DNA from: UBA7887 sp964408735
GTDB lineage: Bacteria; Pseudomonadota; Alphaproteobacteria; UBA7887
Reading direction: 5' to 3'
Length of the DNA: 37,069 nt
NCBI GenBank assembly: GCA_964408735.1
Contig: CAYPAX010000042.1
Coordinates: 1-37,069 of the forward strand
Part shown: positions 8,819-16,815 of the stretch, piece by piece
Position numbering within the stretch: the first letter of the stretch is position 1
How the letters are laid out: each line of letters starts with the position of its first letter
Notes under the pieces: generated by a model
What the model was told of the DNA's origin: nothing
What the model saw: only the letters and a program-made list of their open reading frames with translations
The model's database searches: none
Made by a program: the position numbers and the translations under genes

Positions 8819-10594
8819 TCATGCGCCGGGCGCGCCTTCGCTGACGTCGATGCCGGCCTGGCGCAGGCCATCGACCATTTGCTCGAAGCCGGCAGGATCC
8901 CTGTAAGGCAGAACTCTTCGTTTTTGCGCCAACGAATAGTTGGGGTTGTCTGATATCGCCCTTTGCCACTCCGCGCGCGCTTCCTCGGCACGCCCGACAT
9001 GACCGAGCGCGGAGGCCAGCATGACGCGGCTGACATCCGAGCCCGGATTGCGCATCAGGCGTTGGCGCAATATCGCCTCCGCTTGCTCGTAGTCGCCCAT
9101 GCCGAAATGACACTGCCCCAGAAAATGCAGGAAAACGTCGGGGTGCAAGGGATCGAGACGGATCGCCCTGTGCATATCCTCGATGCCTTCGCCACCGCGC
9201 CCCATGTAGTAGAGAGCGTGCCCGCGCATCGACCAGCTATGGGGGAAGTTGGGGTCGAGCGCCTGGCAGCGGTCGGTTTCGGCCAGGGACTCTTCGTGCT
9301 CGCGCCGCCATATGTGCACGATTGCCATGACGAAATGCGGCCACGGCCGGCCGTCGTCGAGCGAGACGGCACGGCAGGCAAGGGCATACGCGGTCTCGAG
9401 CGAACGCTCCGGCATATCGCTCCAGGCATTCACAAAATCAAGCACGTGCGTGAAGGAGAGGATGGCGACGGCGTCGGCAAAGTCGGGATCGAGCGCAATG
9501 ACACGCTCCAGCAGGGGCTGTGCCTGGGCATTGGGCTCTTGCCGGTGCTGCCAGGCGAGGTCACGGGCGCGCAGGAAGAGGTCGTAGGCCTCCATGTTTC
9601 CGGTGGGGCGGCCGACCAGACGGGTCTGTTCGTCCGGGCTGAGATGCACTTCGAGCGCCTTGACGATCTCCCGGGTCAGCTCGTCCTGAACGGCGAAAAT
9701 GTCGTCCAGATTGCGGTCGTAGCGCTCGGCCCAGAGATGCCCGCCGCTGTTGCAGTCGATCAGCTGGGCGGTGACGCGGATACGGTTGCCGGCCTTGCGC
9801 ACGCTGCCCTCTAGCACGTAGCGCACGCCAAGCTCGCGCCCCACATCGGTCAGGTTGACCGCCTTGCCCTTGTAGACGAAGGCCGAATTGCGGGCGATGA
9901 CGAACATGCCGGAAATCTTCGAAATGTCGGTGATGATGTCTTCGCTGATGCCGTCCGAGAAATATTCCTGCTCCGCGTCGCCCGACATGTTCTCGAAAGG
10001 CAAGACCACGATGGAAGGCTTGTCGGGAAGCGCCAGCGGCGCCGCTTGCTCGGGCGCTGCCTCGCCGTCCGCCACCACGCGATAGGTGCGCACGGGGCGC
10101 TCGATGTTCTTCACCTTATGCTCGCCGGCCAGGGCGAAAGCGATGCCGACGCGCCCCGCCACTTCGTCATGCACCTTGGCCGACAGCGTCACCCCGCCCG
10201 GCTCGGCCAGGCTCTCCAGGCGCGCGGCGATATTGACGCCGTCGCCGTAGATGCTGCCGTCCGATTTCTCGATGATCTCGCCGAGGTTGACGCCGACGCG
10301 GAAACGCATGCGGCGGTCTTCCGCCTCGCCAACGCCGATGGCCTCAATGGCCTCCTGGGCAGCGACAGCAGCACGCACGGCGGCGGCGGCAGAAGGAAAG
10401 ACGGCCAGCACGGAATCCCCCGCCATATCGACCACGCGGCCGGAATCGCCCTCGATATGCTCGCGGAACAGGGCACGGGCGGCATCGAGCGCGCGCACGG
10501 TGGCGTGCTCGTCCGCCGCCATCAGCCGCGAATAGCCGACCACGTCCGCGGCAAGGATCGCAGCCAGCCTTTGACTGATCGCGCTTTCCGACAC
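8819..10594 (-). CDS. Class III cyclase with TolB-like and TPR domains, no membrane helix (copy 4)
   Basis: A 591-residue protein starting at GTG, chosen because MSESAISQRLAAILAADVVG aligns with the N-termini of the other copies. The cyclase domain (8-175) keeps Asp17, Asp60, Asn121 and Arg125. Asp56 replaces the usual Lys and Ser114 replaces Thr. The linker (about 175-190) runs straight into the TolB-like domain (SIVVLPFENMSG, from 194) with no hydrophobic segment, so unlike copies 1-3 this enzyme should be wholly cytoplasmic. TPR-like helices cover about 340-570. The C-terminus (GIDVSEGAPGA) lacks the AGLPE tail. It is the most diverged copy and the one nearest the acyl-CoA synthetase, whose stop codon abuts its promoter. 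Confidence 0.9.
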   Translation of the reverse strand: MSESAISQRLAAILAADVVGYSRLMAADEHATVRALDAARALFREHIEGDSGRVVDMAGDSVLAVFPSAAAAVRAAVAAQEAIEAIGVGEAEDRRMRFRVGVNLGEIIEKSDGSIYGDGVNIAARLESLAEPGGVTLSAKVHDEVAGRVGIAFALAGEHKVKNIERPVRTYRVVADGEAAPEQAAPLALPDKPSIVVLPFENMSGDAEQEYFSDGISEDIITDISKISGMFVIARNSAFVYKGKAVNLTDVGRELGVRYVLEGSVRKAGNRIRVTAQLIDCNSGGHLWAERYDRNLDDIFAVQDELTREIVKALEVHLSPDEQTRLVGRPTGNMEAYDLFLRARDLAWQHRQEPNAQAQPLLERVIALDPDFADAVAILSFTHVLDFVNAWSDMPERSLETAYALACRAVSLDDGRPWPHFVMAIVHIWRREHEESLAETDRCQALDPNFPHSWSMRGHALYYMGRGGEGIEDMHRAIRLDPLHPDVFLHFLGQCHFGMGDYEQAEAILRQRLMRNPGSDVSRVMLASALGHVGRAEEARAEWQRAISDNPNYSLAQKRRVLPYRDPAGFEQMVDGLRQAGIDVSEGAPGA

Positions 10595-10621
10595 CGTTTC
10601 TCAACTCCCCACTACGCCCCA

Positions 10622-10650
10622 ATGGTAGGCGCAGTGCGGGCGCGTTGCAA
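10622..10650 (-). promoter_or_regulatory. Promoter of cyclase copy 4
   Basis: Minus-strand TTGCAA (10645-10650), 17 nt, TACCAT (10622-10627), ending 27 nt before the GTG start. The CGCC immediately before TACCAT is conserved in all four array promoters. The -35 box directly follows the TGA of the upstream acyl-CoA synthetase gene. Confidence 0.65.
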
Positions 10651-12195
10651 TCAGCCGCGCAGCTCCTTCTTGAGGATCTTGCCGGTGGCATTCATGGGAA
10701 GGCTGTCGCGAACCTCGACGATGCGCGGATACTTGTAGGCCGCGAGATGCTCCTTGGACCAGGCGATCAACGCGTCGGTATCAAGCGCCGCGCCCTCCTG
10801 GGGCACCACGATGGCCTTGATCTCCTCGCCATATTGCTCGTGGGGCACGCCGATGACGGCGACCAGGGAGACCGCCTCGTGGCCCATCAGCACCTCTTCC
10901 ACCTCGCGCGGATAGACGTTGAAGCCGCCGCGGATGATCATGTCCTTGAGGCGGTCGACGATGTAGAGGTAGCCGTCCTCGTCGAGCTGGCCGATATCGC
11001 CCGAGTGGAACCAGCCGCCGCGGAAGGCTTCCGCCGTCGCTTCCGGCCTGTTGAGGTAGCCGCGCATGACGCAATGGCCGCGGATCAGCACCTCGCCAGG
11101 CTCGCCGACACCGACATCCGCGTCGTTCTCGTCGACGACGCGGATCTCGACGCCCCAGACCGGCGTTCCCACAGAGCCCGGCTTGCGCTCCTTGTGGGGG
11201 TGGTTGAAGGTCGCCACGGGCGAGGTCTCCGACAGCCCGTAGCCCTCGAGGATCGGCACCTCGAACTTGGCCTCGAAGGCGCGCAGCACCTCGACCGGCA
11301 GCGAGGCGCCGCCCGAGGCGCACATGCGCAAGTTGCCCTTGATCTTCTCCAGATCGACGCCGTCGGTCGGCTGGTTGAGCAGGGCCCAGTACATGGTCGG
11401 CACGCCGGCAAAGACGGTCACGTTCTCGTCCTGCAGGGCTTGCAGCACAGCAGCAGGCTCGAAACGCGGCACCAGGATCTGCGTGGCCCCGGCCATGGTG
11501 CAGGCGACCATGAGCACGACTTGGCCGAAGACGTGGAACAGCGGCAGGGTGAGCATGACCACGTCGTCGCCGGACGAGCCGACCAGATCGCGCGAGACCA
11601 CGGCATTGAGCAGGATATTGGTGTGGCTGAGCTCGGCGCCCTTTGAGTGGCCGGTGGTGCCGGAGGTGTAGAGCACCACGGCAATGTCGTCGCCCTCGCG
11701 CTGCACGGTGTCGAAGCTCGGCGCCTGGCCCGCCATCAGGGCACCGAGCGTCGGGGCGCCTTCAAACGGCGACGCCCCGGCGGGGTCGGCCGTGATGACC
11801 CAGAAGCTCTCGCAGCCCGCAACCCGCCCGAATCCCGCATGGCCCGATTGGCCGAGCGGCAGGTCGGCGGTGCCTTCAAAGCAGAAAAAGCCCTTGGCGC
11901 CGGAATCCTCCAGCAGATAGGCGATCTCGTCGGCGGTCAGCAGCACGCTCACCGGCAGCACCGTGGCGCCGGCCTTGAGGATGCCGAAATAGACGATCGG
12001 GAAATAGGGCAGGTTGGGACAGGCCAGCGCCACCACATCGCCGGCGCCGATACCTTTCGCGGCAAGCCCGTTCGCCACCTGGGAAGCCGCCGCATCGACC
12101 TGGGCGTAAGTGAGCCGCGTCGGGCCAAGCACGAAGGCCACCTTGTCCGGCACCTCGCGGGCGCTGGATTCGAGAACGGTGGATAGATTGTACAT
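10651..12195 (-). CDS. Acyl-CoA synthetase (AMP-forming)
   Basis: A 514-residue ANL-superfamily ligase that should activate a carboxylic acid to its CoA thioester using ATP. Visible motifs are the P-loop YTSGTTGHSKG (176-186), YGLSET (319-324), WFHSGD (395-400), the hinge region IIRGGFNVYP (420-429) and the catalytic Lys506 in MNATGKILKK. Length and layout fit the medium/long-chain fatty acyl or aryl acid group; the substrate is not deducible. ATG start. It lies upstream of cyclase copy 4 on the same strand, separated by that gene's own promoter, so joint transcription is possible but not required. Confidence 0.9.
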   Translation of the reverse strand: MYNLSTVLESSAREVPDKVAFVLGPTRLTYAQVDAAASQVANGLAAKGIGAGDVVALACPNLPYFPIVYFGILKAGATVLPVSVLLTADEIAYLLEDSGAKGFFCFEGTADLPLGQSGHAGFGRVAGCESFWVITADPAGASPFEGAPTLGALMAGQAPSFDTVQREGDDIAVVLYTSGTTGHSKGAELSHTNILLNAVVSRDLVGSSGDDVVMLTLPLFHVFGQVVLMVACTMAGATQILVPRFEPAAVLQALQDENVTVFAGVPTMYWALLNQPTDGVDLEKIKGNLRMCASGGASLPVEVLRAFEAKFEVPILEGYGLSETSPVATFNHPHKERKPGSVGTPVWGVEIRVVDENDADVGVGEPGEVLIRGHCVMRGYLNRPEATAEAFRGGWFHSGDIGQLDEDGYLYIVDRLKDMIIRGGFNVYPREVEEVLMGHEAVSLVAVIGVPHEQYGEEIKAIVVPQEGAALDTDALIAWSKEHLAAYKYPRIVEVRDSLPMNATGKILKKELRG

Positions 12196-12335
12196 GGCAG
12201 CCCTCTCCCGGCATCACGGTTCGTCTTGCACGGCGGTATGGACGTGTCCGGCTGCCTGGTCAAGTGAACCAAGTAGCCACATTGCCAATGGTTATGAAAT
12301 ATAAGAACATAAAAGGAACATTTGACGGAGGACTC

Positions 12336-13226
12336 ATGCCCGAGCAGAGCTTTGGCGGCCGCTGGACAGACGAGAAAATCGATTTGTTGCGACGATATCT
12401 CGAGTTCTATTGCACCGCTCTCAAGAAACAGTCTTTCCGCCTCATGTATATCGATTCCTTTGCCGGGATCGGGGGACGCAGCATGCGCGGCCCGGACCCT
12501 GACCTTTGGCGCTTGCCCGGTCTTCCGGAAATTGATGATTTCGTACAGGGCTCAGCACGGATCGCGTTGGGAATTGAAGATCGCTCTTTCGACGCGCTGG
12601 CATTCATAGAAAAGGACCCAGCGCGCTTCGAAGTGCTCCGCCAGCTCGGGCAAGAATATCCTGATCGAGAGAACGCTATTCGTTTCGTTAACGCGGACGC
12701 AAACGAGGCCGTCCAGACGATATGTCAGAGCACTGACTGGCAAAGCACCAGGGCCGTCGCATTTCTGGATCCGTTCGGCATGCAGGTAAGCTGGCAGACC
12801 ATTGAGGCCATCGCCGCAACGAAAGCCATCGACTTATGGTACCTTTTCCCAACCGGCATGGGGATGGGCCGCATGACTCCGCGAAGTGGTGATGTTCCGG
12901 ATGCTTGGGCACAAAGGCTTGACATATGTTGCGGGGATCCGGGGTGGCGGCAAGTGGTCTATGAGCAAGATCCACAGAGGGCCCTGTTTGATGACGAGGA
13001 GCCCGGCGTGCAAAAGTCGGCCAATCTAGAGGCGATCGAGCGTTACATCTTGGACCGGCTACGAACCTGCTTCGCCGGTGTGGGGAAGCGCGGTTGGCGT
13101 CTTTACCACGGCAATACCTGGATGTACTCGCTGGTTTTCGCGGTCGGCAATCCGGCGCCGAAGGCCGTAGGCTTGGCATTGCGTGCAGCAAACTACCTGA
13201 TTGACGAGAAACACAGGTTGAAGTGA
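12336..13226 (+). CDS. tcmP: Three-Cys-motif partner protein TcmP, methyltransferase-like
   Basis: A 296-residue protein. I chose ATG 12336 because a strong GGAGGA ribosome site (12327-12332) stands just before it; an in-frame extension to 12264 has no such site. It contains YIDSFAGIGG (38-47), which resembles the SAM-binding motif I of methyltransferases (compare the FAGIGG of cytosine-C5 enzymes), then FIEKD (90-94), NADANEAV (119-126) and FLDPFG (143-148), in the place of a catalytic motif IV. This pattern, and the gene directly downstream, match the family named three-Cys-motif partner (TcmP), known as the obligate neighbour of DUF5131/Gp37-Gp68 proteins. Function is unknown; nucleic-acid methylation is an inference. 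The leader is AT-rich with GAACAT repeated 11 bp apart (12305, 12316). Base use looks less GC-rich than neighbours, so acquisition by transfer is possible. Confidence 0.82.
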   Translation: MPEQSFGGRWTDEKIDLLRRYLEFYCTALKKQSFRLMYIDSFAGIGGRSMRGPDPDLWRLPGLPEIDDFVQGSARIALGIEDRSFDALAFIEKDPARFEVLRQLGQEYPDRENAIRFVNADANEAVQTICQSTDWQSTRAVAFLDPFGMQVSWQTIEAIAATKAIDLWYLFPTGMGMGRMTPRSGDVPDAWAQRLDICCGDPGWRQVVYEQDPQRALFDDEEPGVQKSANLEAIERYILDRLRTCFAGVGKRGWRLYHGNTWMYSLVFAVGNPAPKAVGLALRAANYLIDEKHRLK

Positions 13227-13229
13227 GCA

Positions 13230-13991
13230 ATGGCGCATTCAAGTATCGAATGGACTGAAACCACGTGGAATCCCACGGCTGGCTGCACCGTGCTCTCGCC
13301 CGGCTGCACCAATTGCTATGCCATGAGAATGGCCGGGCGTCTGCAAGCCATGGGGCACGAGAAATATGCCGGCACCACACGCCGGCGCAACGGGCGGGCG
13401 CTTTGGACGGGTCGTTTGAACGTAGACGAGAAGGCGTTGCTGGCACCTTTGCGGTGGCGAGCGCCGCGCCGGGTGTTCGTGAACTCGATGAGTGATTTGT
13501 TCCATGAAAAGGTAACCGATCAAGAGGTCCTGCAAGTCTGGCAGGTAATGGCCGAAGCGGGTCAGCACACCTATCAGGTGCTCACCAAGCGGCCCGAGCG
13601 GATGGCCGCAATGACCCAAGCGGGTACGCTGCAATGCCTAGAAAATGTCTGGCTGGGAACATCGGTCGAGTCCGCCGAATATGCGCCGCGAATTGACCAC
13701 TTGCGTTCCGCTTCGGCAGCGGTGCGGTTCATTTCCTTTGAGCCCCTCCTAGGCTCGCTTCAAGGTGTCGACCTCAGCGGCATCGACTGGGCGATCGTCG
13801 GCGGCGAAAGCGGCCCGAAGGCGCGGCCTATGCAGGTACAATGGGTCACGGAGATCCGTGAGGCTTGCCGCCGCTCGGGCAGCGCTTTCTTTTTCAAGCA
13901 ATGGGGCGGGCGAAACAAGAAAAGCACTGGGCGGACCTTGGACGGGCGGACCTGGGACGAATATCCGGCGCAGACACACGCGGTTGCGTGA
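13230..13991 (+). CDS. DUF5131 / phage Gp37-Gp68 family three-Cys protein (radical-SAM-like)
   Basis: A 253-residue protein that starts 3 nt after the tcmP stop, so the pair is almost certainly co-translated. Near the N-terminus is WNPTAGC-x6-C-x2-CYA, with Cys19, Cys26 and Cys29. Such a triad could hold a 4Fe-4S cluster; classic radical SAM enzymes use C-x3-C-x2-C. Later family blocks are FVNSMSDLFH (83-92), LTKRPERM (118-125), WLGTSVES (141-148), FISFEPLLG (167-175), IVGGESGPKARP (189-200) and FFFKQWGG (220-227). These read as successive strands of a TIM barrel. The family occurs in phages and scattered bacterial genomes, with no proven activity that I know of. Function here is unassigned. 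Confidence 0.85.
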   Translation: MAHSSIEWTETTWNPTAGCTVLSPGCTNCYAMRMAGRLQAMGHEKYAGTTRRRNGRALWTGRLNVDEKALLAPLRWRAPRRVFVNSMSDLFHEKVTDQEVLQVWQVMAEAGQHTYQVLTKRPERMAAMTQAGTLQCLENVWLGTSVESAEYAPRIDHLRSASAAVRFISFEPLLGSLQGVDLSGIDWAIVGGESGPKARPMQVQWVTEIREACRRSGSAFFFKQWGGRNKKSTGRTLDGRTWDEYPAQTHAVA

Positions 13992-14048
13992 TCGGGGTGC
14001 CTGGGGTCACAATGGCGGTGGTGTGGCGTAGGAACATGGGAGAGTGGG

Positions 14049-14510
14049 ATGCGGATTTCGCGTGTGTTTGCCGGCTTCAGCCTGGCTTTGGCGATCCTGA
14101 TCGGCGGTCTGCCCGTGGCGGAGGCCGCGGACGAGCCTGAGAACATCATCAAATATCGCCGCAACGTGATGAAAGCGGTCGGCGGCAACATGGGCAACCT
14201 GGCCATGGTCGCCAAGGGCAATTTCAGCTTTACGGGCAATCTGGTTGCCAATGCTCGCGGCATCCGAGTGGGGCTGGGCATGGCCGCCCCCCTCTTCCCG
14301 GAGGGCACGGAGACAGGCGAGACCAATGCCCTGCCCAAGCTGTGGGAGGACAAGGCGGGCTTCGAAGCCGCCCTGCGCGACTCCATCGCCGCCGCCGACG
14401 ACATGATCGCCGCCGCCGAGACCGGCGACATGCCGACGATCATCGGCGCCTTGCAGGCCCTCGGCAAGACCTGCGGCGGCTGCCACAAGCCCTACCGCAA
14501 GAAGCTCTGA
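14049..14510 (+). CDS. Cytochrome c' (class II c-type cytochrome)
   Basis: A 153-residue exported protein with signal peptide 1-26 (cut after AEA). One heme site CGGCH (142-146) lies close to the C-terminus, the normal position in four-helix cytochrome c'. The body is helical (ENIIKYRRNVMKAVGGNMGN). Such proteins are periplasmic, bind NO or CO in some species, or act as electron carriers. A GGGAGAG ribosome site precedes the ATG. The diheme cytochrome gene begins 8 nt downstream, so the two form an operon and probably work in one electron-transfer path. Confidence 0.88.
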   Translation: MRISRVFAGFSLALAILIGGLPVAEAADEPENIIKYRRNVMKAVGGNMGNLAMVAKGNFSFTGNLVANARGIRVGLGMAAPLFPEGTETGETNALPKLWEDKAGFEAALRDSIAAADDMIAAAETGDMPTIIGALQALGKTCGGCHKPYRKKL

Positions 14511-14518
14511 GGCGAACC

Positions 14519-15397
14519 ATGCGAGGGGCGGCCATAGCGCTTGCCGCCCTACTGCTGGCCGACGCAGCCCTGGCCGACGAGGAAGCGATCGCCCGCGGCG
14601 CCTATCTGGCGCGCGCCGGCGGCTGTCACGCCTGCCATACGGACCACGTGGTGGGCGGCCCTTCGCTTGCAGGCGGCGGCGCGGTGGCGACACCCTTCGG
14701 CAGCCTTTTCGCCCCCAACATCACACCCGACCGCGAGCACGGCATCGGGCGCTGGAGCCAGGCGCAGTTCGTCACCGCCATGCGCCACGGCCAGGCCCCC
14801 GGCAGCGAGAGCTACTACCCGGCCTTTCCCTATACGGCTTACAGCGGCATCACGGACGGCGACCTGACCGATCTCTGGACCTATCTGCAGGCGCAGGCCC
14901 CTGTGGCGCAGCCAAGCGCGCCCCATGCGCTTGCCTTCCCGTTCGACCAGAGACTGGCGAGCTGGGCCTGGCAACTCATGTTCTTCGCGCCGCGGCCGTT
15001 CTTGGCCGACCCCAGCCGCGACGAGGCCTGGAACCGCGGGCGCTATCTCGCCGAACACCTGTTGCATTGCGGCGAATGCCACACGCCGCGCAACCTGCTC
15101 GGCGGGCTCGATGAGTCACTGGCCTATGCCGGAAATCGGGACTGGCCGGCCGGCGGCACGGTGCCCAACATCACCTCGGACAAAGCGACCGGGATCGGCA
15201 GCTGGAACGCGAACGACATCGTCTGGCTGTTGAAAACCGGCTTCGATCCCGAAGGCAACGACGTTCAGGGCAGCATGGCGGAACTGATCGAGCACGGCTC
15301 CAACCACCTTGAGGATACCGACCTTGAAGCGGTCGCGGCCTACATTCTGTCGCTCGATGCCATCGTATACGAGATCCGCCGCGAAACTTCCGATTAA
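14519..15397 (+). CDS. Diheme cytochrome c
   Basis: A 292-residue exported cytochrome: signal peptide 1-19 (cut after ALA) and two heme sites, CHACH (36-40) and CGECH (184-188). Each is followed by the NIT-D-G-IG-W block usual in diheme subunits that take electrons from alcohol, aldehyde or gluconate dehydrogenases. The ATG at 14519 was chosen over upstream in-frame codons because it gives a clean signal peptide and sits 8 nt after the cytochrome c' stop. No dehydrogenase subunit is next to it, so its donor is encoded elsewhere or is the cytochrome c' itself. Confidence 0.88.
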   Translation: MRGAAIALAALLLADAALADEEAIARGAYLARAGGCHACHTDHVVGGPSLAGGGAVATPFGSLFAPNITPDREHGIGRWSQAQFVTAMRHGQAPGSESYYPAFPYTAYSGITDGDLTDLWTYLQAQAPVAQPSAPHALAFPFDQRLASWAWQLMFFAPRPFLADPSRDEAWNRGRYLAEHLLHCGECHTPRNLLGGLDESLAYAGNRDWPAGGTVPNITSDKATGIGSWNANDIVWLLKTGFDPEGNDVQGSMAELIEHGSNHLEDTDLEAVAAYILSLDAIVYEIRRETSD

Positions 15398-15528
15398 TAC
15401 CAAAGGCGGGATTGGGGCGAGACTATGGCGCTTTGATGGCAGGCGTCACGAGGGCGTGAGAGGCCCTGTATTCCTGCCCCCGACGCCATACATCCTGGCC
15501 AACGTTCCCCTGCCTTGAAGAGGTTACC

Positions 15529-16815
15529 ATGACATTCCCCACCCCTGTCCGCCGGCAGGCCGCCGCGGCGCTCGTCGCTGCCCTGGCCAGCCCGGCGTTT
15601 CTCTCACCCGCTCTCGCCCACGGCACGCCCGACAGTTTCTCCGGCCTGGTCGAGGCGCTGTCGCCCGCCGTCGTCGCCATCGAGACCGAGCGCGCGATGC
15701 CGGCTCAGCGCGGCGCCGGCTCCGGCTTCCTGATCGACGGCGACGGCTATCTGGTCACCAACCATCATGTCATCGACGGCGCCGAGCGCATCAGCGTGCG
15801 CCTGCATGACGAAAGCGAGCTGCCGGCCGTCGTCGTCGGCTCGGACGCCGGCAGCGACATCGCCCTGCTCAAGATCGACAGCGACATCGCCCTGCCTTTC
15901 CTGGTTTGGGGCGATTCCGACACCACCGATGTGGGCGACTGGTCGATCGCCATCGGCAATCCCTTCGGCCTCGGCGGCACGGTGACGGCAGGAATCATCT
16001 CCGGGCGCGCGCGCGACCTCAACAACGGCCTCTATGACGACTATTTGCAGACCGACGCGCCGATCAATCCGGGCAATTCCGGCGGCCCCCTGCTGAACCT
16101 CGAAGGCCGGGTGATCGGCGTCAATACCGCCATCGTGTCGCCGAGCGGCGGCAATGTGGGCATCGGCTTTGCCGTGCCGTCGGCCCTGGCCGAGCCGATC
16201 GTGGCGCAATTGCGTGAAGGCGGCCGCGTGGCACGGGGCTGGCTCGGCGTGAACATCCAGGTGGTGAGCGAAGACATCGCCGCCGGCCTCGATCTCGCCG
16301 AAGCCTCCGGCGCGCTGGTCGCCCAGGTGGTGCAAGGCGGCCCGGCAGCCCTGGCCGGCCTGCGAGCCGGCGACGTCATCCATCGCCTCGACGGCAACAC
16401 CGTCGCCGATCCGCGAGCTCTGGCCCGCATGGTGGCGGATGTCCGGGCAGGCGCCAGCGTAAGCCTCGATATCTGGCGCGACGGCGCGAGCCAGCGCCTG
16501 GCGGTAACCATCGCCGAGCGCGCGCCGCAAAAGCTTGCCATGACCGGCGGCCCGGCCGAGCTGCTCGGCGCGACATTGGCGAGCCAAACCGAAGGCGTGG
16601 TGGTTGTGGCAGTGGCGCCAGAAAGCATCGCCGCGGAGGCGGGCCTGCGCCCTGGCGACGTGGTGAAGCAGCTGGGCAACAGCCCCGTCGCCAGCCCGGC
16701 CCAGGCCATGGCAGCCCTGGCCTCGGCGCGGGCGGCCAAGCGCGACGCGCTGCTTATCCTGGTCGAGCGCGGCGGAAACCCAATGTTCCTCGCAGCCCCG
16801 CTCGCTGTGAGCTAA
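15529..16815 (+). CDS. Periplasmic serine protease, HtrA/DegP type
   Basis: A 428-residue protein with signal peptide 1-30 (cut after ALA), a trypsin-like domain and two PDZ domains (about 237-328 and 345-415). The catalytic triad is His80 (TNHHVI), Asp110 (GSDIALL) and Ser184 (PGNSGGPL). HtrA proteins degrade or refold damaged envelope proteins. The second PDZ keeps AGLRPGDVV. Length is within the usual Deg range. It starts at the ATG after GGTTACC. The stop overlaps the stop of the convergent crotonase gene by four bases. The gene may be co-transcribed with the two cytochromes 131 bp upstream; I see no terminator between them. Confidence 0.92.
   Translation: MTFPTPVRRQAAAALVAALASPAFLSPALAHGTPDSFSGLVEALSPAVVAIETERAMPAQRGAGSGFLIDGDGYLVTNHHVIDGAERISVRLHDESELPAVVVGSDAGSDIALLKIDSDIALPFLVWGDSDTTDVGDWSIAIGNPFGLGGTVTAGIISGRARDLNNGLYDDYLQTDAPINPGNSGGPLLNLEGRVIGVNTAIVSPSGGNVGIGFAVPSALAEPIVAQLREGGRVARGWLGVNIQVVSEDIAAGLDLAEASGALVAQVVQGGPAALAGLRAGDVIHRLDGNTVADPRALARMVADVRAGASVSLDIWRDGASQRLAVTIAERAPQKLAMTGGPAELLGATLASQTEGVVVVAVAPESIAAEAGLRPGDVVKQLGNSPVASPAQAMAALASARAAKRDALLILVERGGNPMFLAAPLAVS

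Noticed and set aside
12264..12335. Longer N-terminus for TcmP
   Set aside because: The added 24 residues have no family similarity, and the GGAGGA site directly precedes the ATG at 12336.
14342..14518. Upstream extension of the diheme cytochrome frame, and a similar extension of the substrate-binding protein to 22955
   Set aside because: Both extensions would bury a clean signal peptide and overlap neighbouring genes or spacers; the internal ATGs have better ribosome sites.
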